NCBI GenBank assembly: GCA_032717465.1
Contig: CM064671.1
Span: forward strand, 52,365,998 to 52,429,997
Direction: 5' to 3'
Length of the DNA stretch: 64,000 nt
Source: Coenobita brevimanus
Lineage: Eukaryota; Arthropoda; Malacostraca; Decapoda; Coenobitidae
A program made the position numbers and the translations under genes. Each line of letters begins with the position of its first letter. The stretch's first letter is position 1. The notes under the pieces were generated by a model, which saw only the letters and a program-made list of their open reading frames with translations, had not been told where the DNA came from and did not search any database. Of the stretch, positions 1 through 10,869 are shown piece by piece.

Positions 1-120
1 CTCAGGCCATCCCACAGCCCCCACAACTTTCATTTCTGCTGTGCCTTCGATCCAAGTGTACTGGATTACTTCAGCTCGTGCCGCAGTCAGTATCAAGGGA
101 CCAGGGGCAAAATCAACTTC
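1..120 (-). CDS. Ionotropic receptor (IR) exon e, end of ligand-binding lobe S1 (partial, runs off window)
   Basis: Forty in-frame codons on the minus strand, starting after an acceptor (..gatacag) at 121-122 and open to the window edge. The peptide begins EVDFAPGPLILTAARAEV, the counterpart of the iGluR S1 segment that runs from the 'APLT' strand to the ligand-binding arginine; that arginine is kept here (AAR). It ends ..KVVGAVGWPE, just before the first channel membrane segment would start. IRs are variant ionotropic glutamate receptors, ligand-gated cation channels in chemosensory neurons. The exon starts in phase 0, which fits the phase-0 end of the exon at 421-511, and the joined text reads ..MVIRK/EVDFAPGP. 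The assignment to the IR family is from motif recognition; the ligand cannot be told. Confidence 0.85.
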
Positions 121-420
121 CTGTATCAGAGTAGCTACATGTAGAACCCAAAGACATTATGCAAAGTAGCTGATCAGGCATAACCTACCTCCAGCAATTT
201 TAGTTGTGTCAGTGCACTATCCCCCCAAAATGAGGCTTTGTTATTCTTTATCTGTATCAGATTGTTTTATTTAGCATACTGAGTATGCAGTACGAAAATT
301 ATACTGAAGCTAATATTGATAGGTATCATTAGAAACTATACCGGTACATTACTGATACCCAATATAAAACCATTTTTAGCAACCCTGTCTAGTGATAGGT
401 TAGATTTCACTAATCGTTAC

Positions 421-511
421 CTTTCTGATTACCATGCCCATCACTCCGTCCCAAGAGCCATCTGGCAACTTCAGTCCAAAAGTCCCCACTCGGGGTCGTA
501 CATAAGTGTAC
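421..511 (-). CDS. Ionotropic receptor exon d (S1 lobe)
   Basis: This is a 91-bp exon: one base completing a Thr codon plus 30 codons. It reads YTYVRPRVGTFGLKLPDGSW then DGVMGMVIRK. The 'G.W.GM.G' pattern is the most conserved part of iGluR/IR S1 (typically NG-x-W-x-GM-x-G). The acceptor is ..ctcaccag at 512-513 and the donor GTAACG at 420-415. The phase (one base in, phase 0 out) matches both neighbouring exons exactly. The intron to exon e is only 300 bp (121-420) and contains nothing else that I recognise. Confidence 0.87.
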
Positions 512-613
512 CTGGTGAGATTGCAATGTTTAAAGTTGGCTCAAACTTGTTCCAACATTAATGAGCAACAGGTTTTAAAAATGATTCCGATTTCAAGTAC
601 AGATCATTCCCAA

Positions 614-616
<3 letters not shown>

Positions 617-658
<42 letters not shown>
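617..658. repeat. (GT)n microsatellite
   Basis: About 21 uninterrupted GT units lie just before the tRNA-like SINE head. Reading it as Cys-Val coding is an artefact. Confidence 0.95.
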
Positions 659-663
<5 letters not shown>

Positions 664-674
664 TAGTAATCTAC

Positions 675-1040
675 GAACAGAATCGGTAGACAGGAGCCCT
701 GCAGTCCTAATGGACCCAGGTTCGAATCCTGGCCGGGGCGTGGAACAGTTTAGGGATTTGAGTTTTATAAAAAGCAAAGTTTTCTGATCTACCAGATGAC
801 CAGCCGAAATGTCATAAAACTATCCCCGTTGATACCAGTACCGGTACACCAGTCCTGTACGAGACAGCCCTAGCATGTATTCAATATGGATGGTGGGTGT
901 TATCTCCGAATTGATGACATTTGGAGGTGTGTAGGACGACTACTGGGCCCTAAGGAGGACTACTGGGCCCTAAGGAGGACTACTTAGACTTCGGGATAGG
1001 CCCTGAAGTCTTTGCCCAGAGTCGGACACGTAAAAAATAA
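675..1040 (+). mobile_element. tRNA-derived SINE, family 1
   Basis: The head resembles a tRNA. A near-perfect RNA polymerase III B box, ggttcgaatcc, lies at about 719-729 with an A-box-like stretch (tcggtagacaggag) about 40 bp upstream. The body (about 780-1030) recurs at 26842-27073, where it ends in a run of A. This copy ends in an A-rich stretch (taaaaaataaaatta). A 20-bp block, ggaggactactgggccctaa, is tandemly doubled here and single in the other copy. It is not a functional tRNA gene, because no cloverleaf with an anticodon stem can be made. Confidence 0.7.
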
Positions 1041-1452
1041 AATTACCGTCCACGTAATAATAGACCATATTCCAATTTCAAAGTCCCTGATGAGATAATG
1101 TACGTAAAATCAATATACTTATCTCAATTTTTGCTTTCACTAAGAAAATATACAGGTAAGTGCATCTGATATAAAATTATTGAACATCATTATTACAGTC
1201 AGTATATGCAAAATGGAAATTGAAGATGCAAATTTCGATTAATGTTACATGATTGAGTATATATACCTCATTATCTTTCTGAGAGCCTATGCATTTTTGT
1301 GCGAAAAAAAAAAGGGAAAAAATGCCCCGGCTGAGAGCGTGGAAAACTCCCTCTTCTGCACAGAACTGAAAAGTATGAAAGATTGGGAAAACCTAGAGTC
1401 CATATAATTTCGAGATGAACATAAATCTCTGAGACTAACTTATCCACATACA

Positions 1453-1455
<3 letters not shown>

Positions 1456-1531
<76 letters not shown>
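1456..1531. repeat. (TA)n microsatellite at the 5' edge of LINE-R copy A
   Basis: About 38 TA units. The LINE homology starts within a few bases of its end, so the repeat coincides with the LINE truncation point. Confidence 0.95.
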
Positions 1532-1535
<4 letters not shown>

Positions 1536-2500
1536 CTGGCGTGCATGTGGATAGTGAACTGAGTGAAGTTTTCTATATGAATGTTGGATTAAAACTGGAT
1601 TATATCATATCACCATGGTTGTTTAATCTGTATATGGTTGGGGCTGTAAAAGAGGTACAAGGAAGGGCAGTGGATGTTGGAGCGGCTGTAGTGAGAGAGG
1701 TCAACGTTTGGGAACTCTATGTACTATTGTTTGCAGATGATACTGAATTGCTAAATGAAAAAGAAGGGGAACTGCAAGGCTTGGCGAATGAGTTTGGAAG
1801 AGTGTGTAAAAACGGAATCTAAAGGTGAATGCAAGCAAGAGTAAATTAATGGTCATCGAGAGAAATGAGGTCACTAAATGTGCAGTGAGGGTGTATGAGG
1901 AGGAAATGGAAAATGTGAGTGTGCTTAAGTACCTGGGTAGTGTTATGAGTGATGATGGAAGTTTGGAGGGTGAAGAGCTTGAAAGGGTACCGCGAGGAAG
2001 AAAAGTTGCTGATTCTTTGAAAGCAGTGATAAGAAACAGAGAAGTGAGCATAGAAGTAAAAAAGTTGCTGCATGGCAGTACTGTGATACCAACTCTAAGA
2101 TATGGAAGTGAAGATCGGACCTTGCTGGAAGGGCACAAGAGTGATAGCGGTGGAAATGAGTCAATTCGAGAGGAGCATGTGGAGTTACATGGAGACACAG
2201 ACTGACAAATGAGGAAGTGAAGGAGCATTGTGCTGTGGATGTGGATGTGATAGAAAGCGTTAGGAAAAATACATTGAAGTGGTTTGGACATATGGAGAGG
2301 ATGGAGAGAGATAAAAGAGGAGAGTACATGTACGTGAGATGGAGGGGGAGGCCAAGGATGAGATGGAGGGATGGCATGGAGAAGTATATGAGGGAGAAGG
2401 ATGTGAGCTGATAGCAGGGCAGTGAAATGGCGGGGGTCCGGACGACGTGAGGGCGATTTGTTTCTGGCCACCCCTTACGAGATCAAGGCGTCTGGGAAGA
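1532..2500 (+). pseudogene. LINE-R copy A: 3' part of a non-LTR reverse transcriptase, 5' truncated
   Basis: Translated pieces (1541-1822, 1825-2205, 2217-2411) give the second half of a LINE reverse transcriptase. SPWLFNLYM and the catalytic FADDTELL (YADD-type) lie near 1730, followed by thumb and the C-terminal WFGHMERM and GRPRMRWRDG stretch typical of LINE ORF2 C termini. Stops and frameshifts near 1820 and 2205 break the frame. It matches copies B (14731-16290), C (32643-33190) and D (6753-7405, minus). The 3' end reads tggccaccccttacgagatc..ggcgtctggg and runs into a simple-repeat tail. I cannot place the clade (RTE- or CR1-like). Confidence 0.85.
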
Positions 2501-2539
2501 GATACATAGACAGATATATATAATAATACATAATTATAA

Positions 2540-2945
<406 letters not shown>

Positions 2946-3026
2946 GCAATAGATACATCCTTAGGAAAGCGGAGGCGAATAAGAAACTGAAGAACCAGTA
3001 GAGCGTGCAGCATGTTTATTGCAACG

Positions 3027-3054
3027 TTTCGATGATGATACTCTTCATCATCAG
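3027..3054 (-). ncRNA. Second hammerhead-like motif, inverted, in the PLE left terminal repeat
   Basis: The reverse complement of the right-hand motif: CTGATGA at 3054-3048 and GAAA at 3030-3027 on the minus strand. It confirms that the terminal repeats are inverted. The stem II segment differs slightly (gaagagtatcatcatc). Confidence 0.45.
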
Positions 3055-3248
3055 GCAATATAAAAACAAACCAGTAAATATTCCTAGCGAACATAGCACG
3101 AGTAAGAAGGCTAAAAACTCTGCAAGATTCGACACAAAATCAGTGAAAACATGCATAAAGAAGAACCAGCAACAGGCAAATTACAGGAAAGAAGAAATAC
3201 AGGTAAAACAGACATAGTAATGTAGAGTTCACAGTTGAAACAGAGGAA

Positions 3249-3540
3249 AACAAACAACTACCCTTCATTGTTATGTTAGTTACCCTTTCTGGTAATTCAT
3301 TATCTGACTCAGTATATAGGAAGCCTACATTTACTGGACTCACGACAAAGTTTTGCTCTTTCGTACCTATTGATTTTAAGAGGAACTTAGTTGCTACATT
3401 AGTTCACCGGACCTACCATATCAGCAGTAACTTTCTTGATTTTCACTTGGAAATTCAGTTCCTCAGGGATATTTTATTTTGCAATGGCTTTCTATTCCGT
3501 TTTACAGATTCATATGTACAGTAGGACAAGCTTTGGCCAG
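3249..3540 (+). pseudogene. Penelope-like reverse transcriptase, C-terminal part
   Basis: The frame contains SVYRKPTFTG followed by a stretch with FVPIDFKRNLVATLVHR and, later, LEIQFLRDILFCNGF. This is the pattern of the PLE RT after its catalytic motifs (typically S-V-Y-R-K-x-T-x-T). The catalytic YxDD region is absent because the 5' part is missing. A frameshift near 3520 moves the reading to the next frame, where RILNPKPQKIMVKKKENYFS continues the connector to the nuclease. Confidence 0.8.
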
Positions 3541-3724
3541 AATTTTGAATCCTAAACCACAGAAAATAATGGTCAAGAAAAAGGAAAATTACTTTTCTCT
3601 CCTGTTTGTAGGCAAGCACAGTTTTGCTCTACGAAACAGATTAGTTAAATTACTGAAGGAATTTTATCCTCAACTTAACATAAGGGTAGTGTTTAAAGAT
3701 GGTCGAACAGTTCGGAGTCTTTCA

Positions 3725-4107
3725 GGTTCAAGGATCTGGTACCTAAAGAGCTACAGGCCTCTGTGGTATATAAATACGAGTGTCACTGCTGTAATGCAGT
3801 GTATATTGGCAAAACAAAGCGCCAACTCAGGGTCCGGATCTTTGAATACCTGGGAAGATCGATCCGAATTAGCAGACCATTGCGTAGTCCCTCTTTTAGC
3901 GCCATTAGGCGACATGCACTCCAGGAAGATCATCCCATCCGTCTAGATTCATTTACAGTTCTGTCGTCGAGGGTCTCGGAGAGGGAGGTGTGTATCAGTG
4001 AGTCCTTGTTAACACTTAAATATGAACCCTCCCTTGTTAATAACGAGAATACAATTGAACTACTTTTTTTAATGCTCTGTTTTACCTGTATTTCTTCTTT
4101 CCTGTAA
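3725..4107 (+). pseudogene. Penelope-like GIY-YIG endonuclease domain
   Basis: The text VVYKYECHCCNAVYIGKTKR (about 3759-3818) is the core of a PLE GIY-YIG nuclease: a Cys pair, then YIG-K-T, then an R-x-R helix (LRVRI). It is followed by SAIRRHALQEDHPI and further down by a segment with ISESLLTLKYEPSLVNN. The first GIY tyrosine strand is reduced to VVYKYEC. The domain would nick target DNA for retrotransposition. Upstream connector text in another frame (VGKHSFALRNRLVKLLKEFY, 3606-3665) shows at least one further frameshift near 3750. Confidence 0.82.
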
Positions 4108-4236
4108 TTTTCCTGTTGCTGGTTCTTCGTTATGTATGTTTTCTCTGATTTTGTGTCGAATCTTGCAGAGTTTTTAGCCCTTTTCTCGTGGTATGATCGA
4201 TAGGAATATTTATTGGTTTGTTTTATTTTAGATTAC

Positions 4237-4270
4237 CTGATGATGAAGAGTGTCATCTTCGAAACGTTGG
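4237..4270 (+). ncRNA. Hammerhead-ribozyme-like motif in the PLE right terminal repeat
   Basis: The two conserved core strands of a hammerhead ribozyme are present and correctly ordered: CTGATGA at 4237-4243 and CGAAAC at 4260-4265. They are separated by a short segment able to fold (gaaga..tcttc) as stem II. PLE terminal repeats are known to carry minimal hammerheads. Stems I and III were not verified, so this is a candidate only. Confidence 0.5.
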
Positions 4271-4304
4271 AATAAACATGCTGCACACTACTGGTTCTTC
4301 TTTT

Positions 4305-4305
<1 letters not shown>

Positions 4306-4389
<84 letters not shown>

Positions 4390-4410
4390 CACACACACAC
4401 ACACACACCG
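4306..4410. repeat. (TA)n then (CA)n microsatellite at the PLE right end
   Basis: About 41 TA units followed by about 10 CA units, directly at the PLE terminus. Confidence 0.95.
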
Positions 4411-4670
4411 AAGGCGAACAGAGGAATGAAAAGCAAATAAAAAAAAATACACGAGATTACAGGTGTCGTCAGTGCATAAAAAAAATCTGTTCCAGTTGAA
4501 CTTCAATTGCCGTAGGCTGTAATCTAGAGGGAAACTATTGTGGGGAAGCGAGTTCCAAAGAGATGCAGCTCATGGAATAAAACAAGTTCATGAGCGCTAC
4601 CAATTTCACATTTAGAACAGGAGGAAGGCTTGGAGAGATGGCACAAACGTCCAAACTTAATCTGAGCATC

Positions 4671-4673
<3 letters not shown>

Positions 4674-4722
<49 letters not shown>

Positions 4723-4757
4723 GGAGAGAGAGAGACAGACAGACTGTCAAAAATAAT

Positions 4758-4807
<50 letters not shown>
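4674..4807. repeat. (TA)n-(GA)n-(TA)n compound microsatellite
   Basis: Two TA runs (about 4674-4717 and 4760-4807) flank a short GA run. The 260 bp before it (4411-4673) shows no gene that I recognise. Confidence 0.9.
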
Positions 4808-4809
<2 letters not shown>

Positions 4810-5518
4810 CCGGCCATTTATTACGGGAACAATTTTATTCCATAAAAGAAAGTTTACCATTGTCGACTTCTCGCATCTTAATCCAGGCCAAGGTGGGTCA
4901 CATGTCATAGAATTCCTTTGTTCAGACTTATTAATCAGTATGCAGGGCCTTAGGTGAGGAACTGATATTTTATGTCCAAGTTACTTCTCATTGTGCTTAA
5001 TGTTAGCTGAGAGATTAAAGGTACTGTATACTGAGGTGGATGTCTGATTTCTTTCAAATGGTGTTGTTTAGGCAAAATTATATAAAAAAGAATTTCTGAT
5101 GACGTGAATAGGGGTTACAGGATGCATACCTTAATCCTATGAAACCGTTTTTTCAAGAGAAGTGATGTCATTGTCCCATTATAGACAATGAACCGACAAA
5201 ACGCCAAGACTAGCGAGATATTATGACGACTGATTTGTGTGTTCCTGACGATACAAAAAGAGACACGTGAAAGATTTTGTCGAGTTAAGAAAACAAGGAC
5301 CTGAGTTGATTCCTTATGTCACTACAGTGCCTGTGCGACATCATAGGTGGGATGTAACCTTCTTCTCTGAGTGTCACCTTCACTCTCAGTACTATAGAAA
5401 ATAAACGTGTGATCTAGAAATAGAAACCAAGTACATATTTTGTTATTATTAACTTATCTTATTATGCTGATCTTCAAAGCCAGACAAACAAAAAAATGCA
5501 GGTGATTATATACATACA

Positions 5519-5520
<2 letters not shown>
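4808..5520. other. No gene recognised
   Basis: Part of the IR intron between exons c and d. I see no exon, transposon domain or RNA gene. A 24-bp sequence cactctcagtact(a/g)tagaaaataa occurs at about 5382-5405 and again at about 5580-5603, bracketing about 175 bp. Confidence 0.5.

Positions 5521-5578
<58 letters not shown>
5521..5578. repeat. (TA)n microsatellite
   Basis: About 29 TA units. Confidence 0.95.
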
Positions 5579-5582
<4 letters not shown>

Positions 5583-5710
5583 TCTCAGTACTGTAGAAAA
5601 TAACAAGTGCTCGTGGGCCCTTCAGGCCCTCTCTCACTTGCTCCTGCACAGGGCTCTCGTGGTGCGCGTTCGCTTTCTCGTGCTCGGCACTCATTTGCTC
5701 GTGCTTCTTA

Positions 5711-5972
5711 CTCGTTTCCTTGCACTTTGCGCGCGCGTTACAATCATTTCAGGTAATCCGAGTCACGTTTATGTGCTGTTCTAGTCTAATGTAGCCACTA
5801 TCTGCCGCCAAGGCGACATGGAAGGGCCCAAGTTGGTTCGTTAATGTGCGTTCTAGTCTAAAGTTGCTTCTCACTCGTTTCCACGTGTTGCGATCATTTC
5901 AGGTAATCCAAGTCACGTTTATGTGCTGTTCTAGTCTAACGTTGTCACCATCGGCCGTCAAGGCTACATCGA
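5711..5972. repeat. Direct duplication of about 100 bp, spacing about 160 bp
   Basis: The block around atcatttcaggtaatcc(g/a)agtcacgtttatgtgctgttctag followed by gcc(g/a)(c/t)caaggc(g/t)acat occurs at about 5711-5820 and again at about 5874-5972. The two differ by scattered substitutions, so this is an old tandem duplication. Coding potential was not seen. Confidence 0.7.
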
Positions 5973-6103
5973 TATAAAGTCATCAAAAACTTTAAGGTGA
6001 ATGCAACCCTATTTTCATGCACTCACGCAGGAAATGGCGTTTTGGGTCAAAATTTGATTGCTCATTAAATATAGTAAAAGTTTTTCAATCGTGATGAGAC
6101 CCA

Positions 6104-6174
6104 GTTTTTTTTTTTTTTTTTTGCGATTTTTGTGCCAATTTTGGTGTGATTTGAATGTGTAGTTTCGGCTGCCA

Positions 6175-6215
<41 letters not shown>

Positions 6216-6258
6216 GCACACACACGCCTACTGCTATAGTATATTAGATAGTGCGACC

Positions 6259-6334
<76 letters not shown>

Positions 6335-6340
6335 AAATAG
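6104..6340. repeat. Poly(T), (CA)n, (TA)n and (GATA)n microsatellites
   Basis: T run at 6104-6122, (CA)n at 6178-6211, (TA)n at 6260-6303 and (GATA)n at 6304-6334. Nothing coding lies between them. Confidence 0.9.
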
Positions 6341-6566
6341 CTGAAGATACGAAAAGCAGGTAGCTGAGTTGATTAATAATAATGATGCCATTTATCCTAT
6401 AAGGGAATACAGTACATCGCTTGACAATAGAGCTGGCGTTCTCTAGTAAGTGAATGAAATGTGTGGACATTTTCCATGCCATTGTGTGATGACAGCACTT
6501 AAGTTAAGGTGTTTGAGATTTGTAAGGCTTGCTGAATGAGTTGTAGGTAATGTGAAAAGAAAATTG

Positions 6567-6648
<82 letters not shown>
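6567..6648. repeat. (TA)n microsatellite
   Basis: About 40 TA units with one TG interruption just before. Confidence 0.95.
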
Positions 6649-6652
<4 letters not shown>

Positions 6653-6752
6653 ATAAGTTGAAGTAGGAAGGTTCAGTGGTCAGAAAAGCGAACATTCATT
6701 TTAGGTAATATGCTCAGGAAGGAAATAATTATAGGATGAAGTGTCAGAGAGG

Positions 6753-7810
<1,058 letters not shown>

Positions 7811-7956
7811 GGCACCGTGTGACTTTTGGCTATTCCCTAAGTTGTCAGAAAAACTTGCTGGGATCCTCTTCGAAGGGAGCAGGACCTTGCCAGGAGGTTT
7901 CCTGTACACCAGGAAACCATTTACTACGCTAGGTGGTAACCATATAGCCAAATTTT

Positions 7957-8164
7957 GGCACCTGGTGGTTTAGTGGGTAATTATTGCGTTCCAGTCGGAT
8001 TGAGCAGGTGAAGGTTTTTATCCAAGGGATGGTTGGGGTTGATTGTTCATGTAATGCCACTCAGGGATGAGTAAGGCTGGTCACTCATCTTAAATGTCGA
8101 AACCAACTGCCTAGCCCCGGGCTCCTACGCTCCTCATGGGTCAATGTAGGATTGGATGATGGAT

Positions 8165-8228
<64 letters not shown>
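7957..8228 (+). mobile_element. tRNA-derived SINE, family 2, with (GGAT)/(TA) tail
   Basis: It starts with ggcacctggtggtttagtgg, where tggtttagtgg is a good pol III A box. A degenerate B box (ggtttttatcc) follows about 45 bp later. The body ends in ggattggatgatggatgga and (TA)n (8165-8228). A 3' fragment of the same family lies inverted at 8569-8690. Confidence 0.7.
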
Positions 8229-8230
<2 letters not shown>

Positions 8231-8428
8231 TGCTAAACACTATCCATATTTTCAACCCCTCCAATAAAAAATCGCCGTTGCTGAAATGGTTTGAAATGAT
8301 TACAGAGAGAGAGAGAGTCTTGCCAGAAAAGCAGTACCAACATTGTGATAAACATTATTTTTATTTTTCCATACATTTCGGAGACGCAGTCCCCATTATC
8401 AATGGATCTAATAGGTTAAAGGACAAGA

Positions 8429-8517
8429 ATCAGTTTCAGGAAAAAAAAAAAAAAAAAAAAAAAAATTTCGACAGGTGCTCGATCATTACATAAGCTAATA
8501 AAAAGTAATTGCTCGTG

Positions 8518-8568
<51 letters not shown>
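8429..8568. repeat. Poly(A) run and (TA)n microsatellite
   Basis: An A run lies at about 8441-8464 and (TA)n at 8519-8568. The latter is the tail of the inverted SINE family 2 fragment. Confidence 0.85.
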
Positions 8569-8570
<2 letters not shown>

Positions 8571-8690
8571 CGTGCTTTGCCTCATGAGGAAGGTAGGAGC
8601 CCGGGACTATGGAAGTTGGTTCAGACATTTAAGGTGAGATTGACCAGCCTAACTTATCCCTGGGTGGCATTACTTGAGCAATTATTTTTT
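8569..8690 (-). mobile_element. SINE family 2, 3' fragment, inverted
   Basis: Its reverse complement shares with 8040-8165 the blocks taatgccac(t/c)cagggat, aaggctggtca.. and cgggctcctac. The tail (TA)n lies on the left, as expected for minus orientation. Confidence 0.7.
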
Positions 8691-9199
8691 ATTAGCTCAT
8701 GTACTGTACAAGTACCTCTGAATAAAACAGGTTTTATGTTTTTCCTGAAATTGATTCCTGTCCTTTAAACAATCAGATCAACTGATAATGGGGACAGTGT
8801 TTGCAAAAGTATGGGAAAATTCCTGAAATTCTGCATATAGATATTTCCTTTGCAACTGCGCGTCATGGAAAGAATTTTTCAAGGTGATGTTGGGAAGTTA
8901 TGAGAAGGTAGTCTTCACCTAAATACGGTTTATTAAGGCTTCATTTCTATACATTTATTAATGTTTTTTTTTTCTTCTTACCTGATAGGATAAACATCAA
9001 CGAAGATGACAGGATGCGATTTATAACATTATAAGCACTTTCCGAGGATAAACTGGGCAATAGAATTTTTTTCATTGCCGCACGAGTGGAGCCAGCCTGA
9101 GCGAGGTTTAGGTTCCGTGCGTGGAACCAAAACTTACTGAAAACTTATGGTGCGCGAGAAGGTTAATAATACGTGATTCATAGATGTGCTGATATCCAC
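8691..9199. other. No gene recognised
   Basis: Part of the 12.6-kb IR intron. I see no exon with IR-like text and no transposon domain here. Confidence 0.4.
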
Positions 9200-9438
9200 C
9201 AGTCGAGCAGGGCAGTACTCCGAAGGTGGATGGAAAGCTGATGACGGGGAGAGCTGGAGCTCCCGTTTCATCAGCCCTCGGGGCTAGTTCCTGACCATCC
9301 CCCTTTGCTGAACTTTTTCAGTGTTTCAGTAACACAGAGAGTAGGTCAGCATGCTCTCCAATACAAGTTTTTCTGTCAACACCAAACTACATGCACAGTA
9401 CACACTACATTTCCTTTTCAAAATTAAAAAAAGAAAAA

Positions 9439-10245
9439 ATGGCATTATTCGCACAAACTTCTGAGTCCCCAGGAGGGGGGATCATAAATGCCCCCACCAT
9501 CGGCCTCTCTCCCGGTGACGACTCAATGAGATGCTTGGAACCACTGTCTGACTTACTTTTTCCTCATTTCTGCAACATTCGCGGCCTTTCCTCTAACTTT
9601 CGCTCTGTTGAGCATCACCTCACCTCCTCTAAACCTCACCTTCTCTTCCTGTCTGAGAATCAGCTGTCTGAGACAACTGATAGGAAACCCTTTTCTGTAT
9701 CCTCCTACATTCTCTACACTCATTCCAAAGCCAAAGGTGGTTGCTGTGTATATGTACACAATGACTTATCTCGCTCTCACGTTCCTGAACTTGATTCTTC
9801 TGAATTCTCTACTCTCTGGCTTTTCTGTCATTCTATGACTAAATATGTCTGCGCTGTTTACTTATCCCCTATTTTTACTATGAAAAATTCTTCGACTATC
9901 TAACTTCTATGATGGAACACATTCTATTTCTCCTTTCTCTGAAATCTCCAAGAATGGAGATTTCAATGTTCACCACCACCTTTGGCTCCCTTCTCCTTTC
10001 ACTGATCCACCTTCTGAAGAAGGCTACATCTTTTCTATCCTTAATGACCTAAAGCAGCTTGTACAGCACCCTACCCATATCCCTGACTGCCTTGGGGAGA
10101 GTTCCAACATACTTGACCTCTTCCTTACAACTAATCCTTCTGCTTAAGCTGTTAATCTTTCCTCTCTGCTGGGCTCCTCCGATCACAACATTATTATCCT
10201 GACCTGTCCTAACGCTCCAATACAGCCTGTGGACCCCCCAAAGAA
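9439..10245 (+). pseudogene. LINE copy E AP-endonuclease domain
   Basis: The frame from about 9439 (MALFAQTSESPGGG) reads FCNIRGLSSNFRSVEHHL, then LLFLSENQLSE (metal-binding Glu region, normally SET; here SEN, so the key residues are altered), GGCCVYVHNDL, and AVYLSPIF. It breaks near 9900. The expected '[10 protein letters not shown]' block follows in another frame (9955-9990), then 'LGSSDHNII' (about 10166-10195), the terminal SDH motif. The domain nicks target DNA to prime reverse transcription. Several frameshifts and stops make it dead. Confidence 0.85.
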
Positions 10246-10869
10246 ATGTCGACTGTAGAACATTGGAGCTGCGGATTGGGAGGCCCTCAGGCAGTACTTC
10301 TTTGTTTTTTCCTGAAATAATTATTGCTTTCATTGCCGGGATCCATCTGAGTGTGCTTTGCACATTAAGGAGGTTATTCTCTCTGGCACGGAAGAATACA
10401 TTCCCTTCTCATATCCTTTGACTAATGCAAGAAAGCTTTGGTTTAATCATGCTTGCTCCAATGCTGTCCACAACAAGGAGAGGGCCTATAAAAGGTACCA
10501 GAGCCAACCCACCCCTGAATCACATCTTGTTTATGTTTCTGCCAGGAAATGTGATAAGTGTGTTCTTCACTCTGCTAAAAATAGTATCATCCGTACTAAA
10601 TGCTCTCAGCTCTCGAAATCGAATTCTTCCAGCTCCTTCTGGCACCTTGCCATAAACCTTTCTAACATCTTTATCTCATTATCCTTCCCTCCTCTTTTCT
10701 ACTGTGATGGCTCTAGCTATTTCCTCTACTGATAAAGCAAATCTCTGCTCAGACGTTCTCCTCCAATTCCACCTTAGACGACTCCGGTGCTGTTTCTCCA
10801 TCACTGCCCCCCCTCTGACTTCCTCATGGATGATATTAAAAATCTGATGTATTTTCTGCCACCACTGGC

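Larger units (their letters stand above)
2985..4305 (+). mobile_element. Penelope-like element (PLE) with inverted terminal repeats
   Basis: A PLE remnant of about 1.3 kb. It has the end of a reverse transcriptase (3249-3540), a GIY-YIG endonuclease domain (about 3725-4070) and about 220-bp terminal repeats in opposite orientation. The left repeat (about 2985-3235) is the reverse complement of the right one (about 4075-4300). Both carry the sequence around cctgatgatgaagag and gaaacgttg, and a ctggttcttc end. The 5' part of the RT is missing. PLEs are retroelements that pair a telomerase-related RT with a GIY-YIG nuclease. Confidence 0.85.

Noticed and set aside
719..740. A tRNA gene, because of the perfect B box
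   Set aside because: No acceptor or anticodon stem can be paired and the sequence continues into a repeat found elsewhere; it is a SINE head.
1271..1546. ORFs of Tyr-Ile repeats (here and at 4218, 4524, 6504, 7401, 25132, 38188, 42815 and others)
   Set aside because: They are translations of (TA)n microsatellites joined to a few flanking codons.
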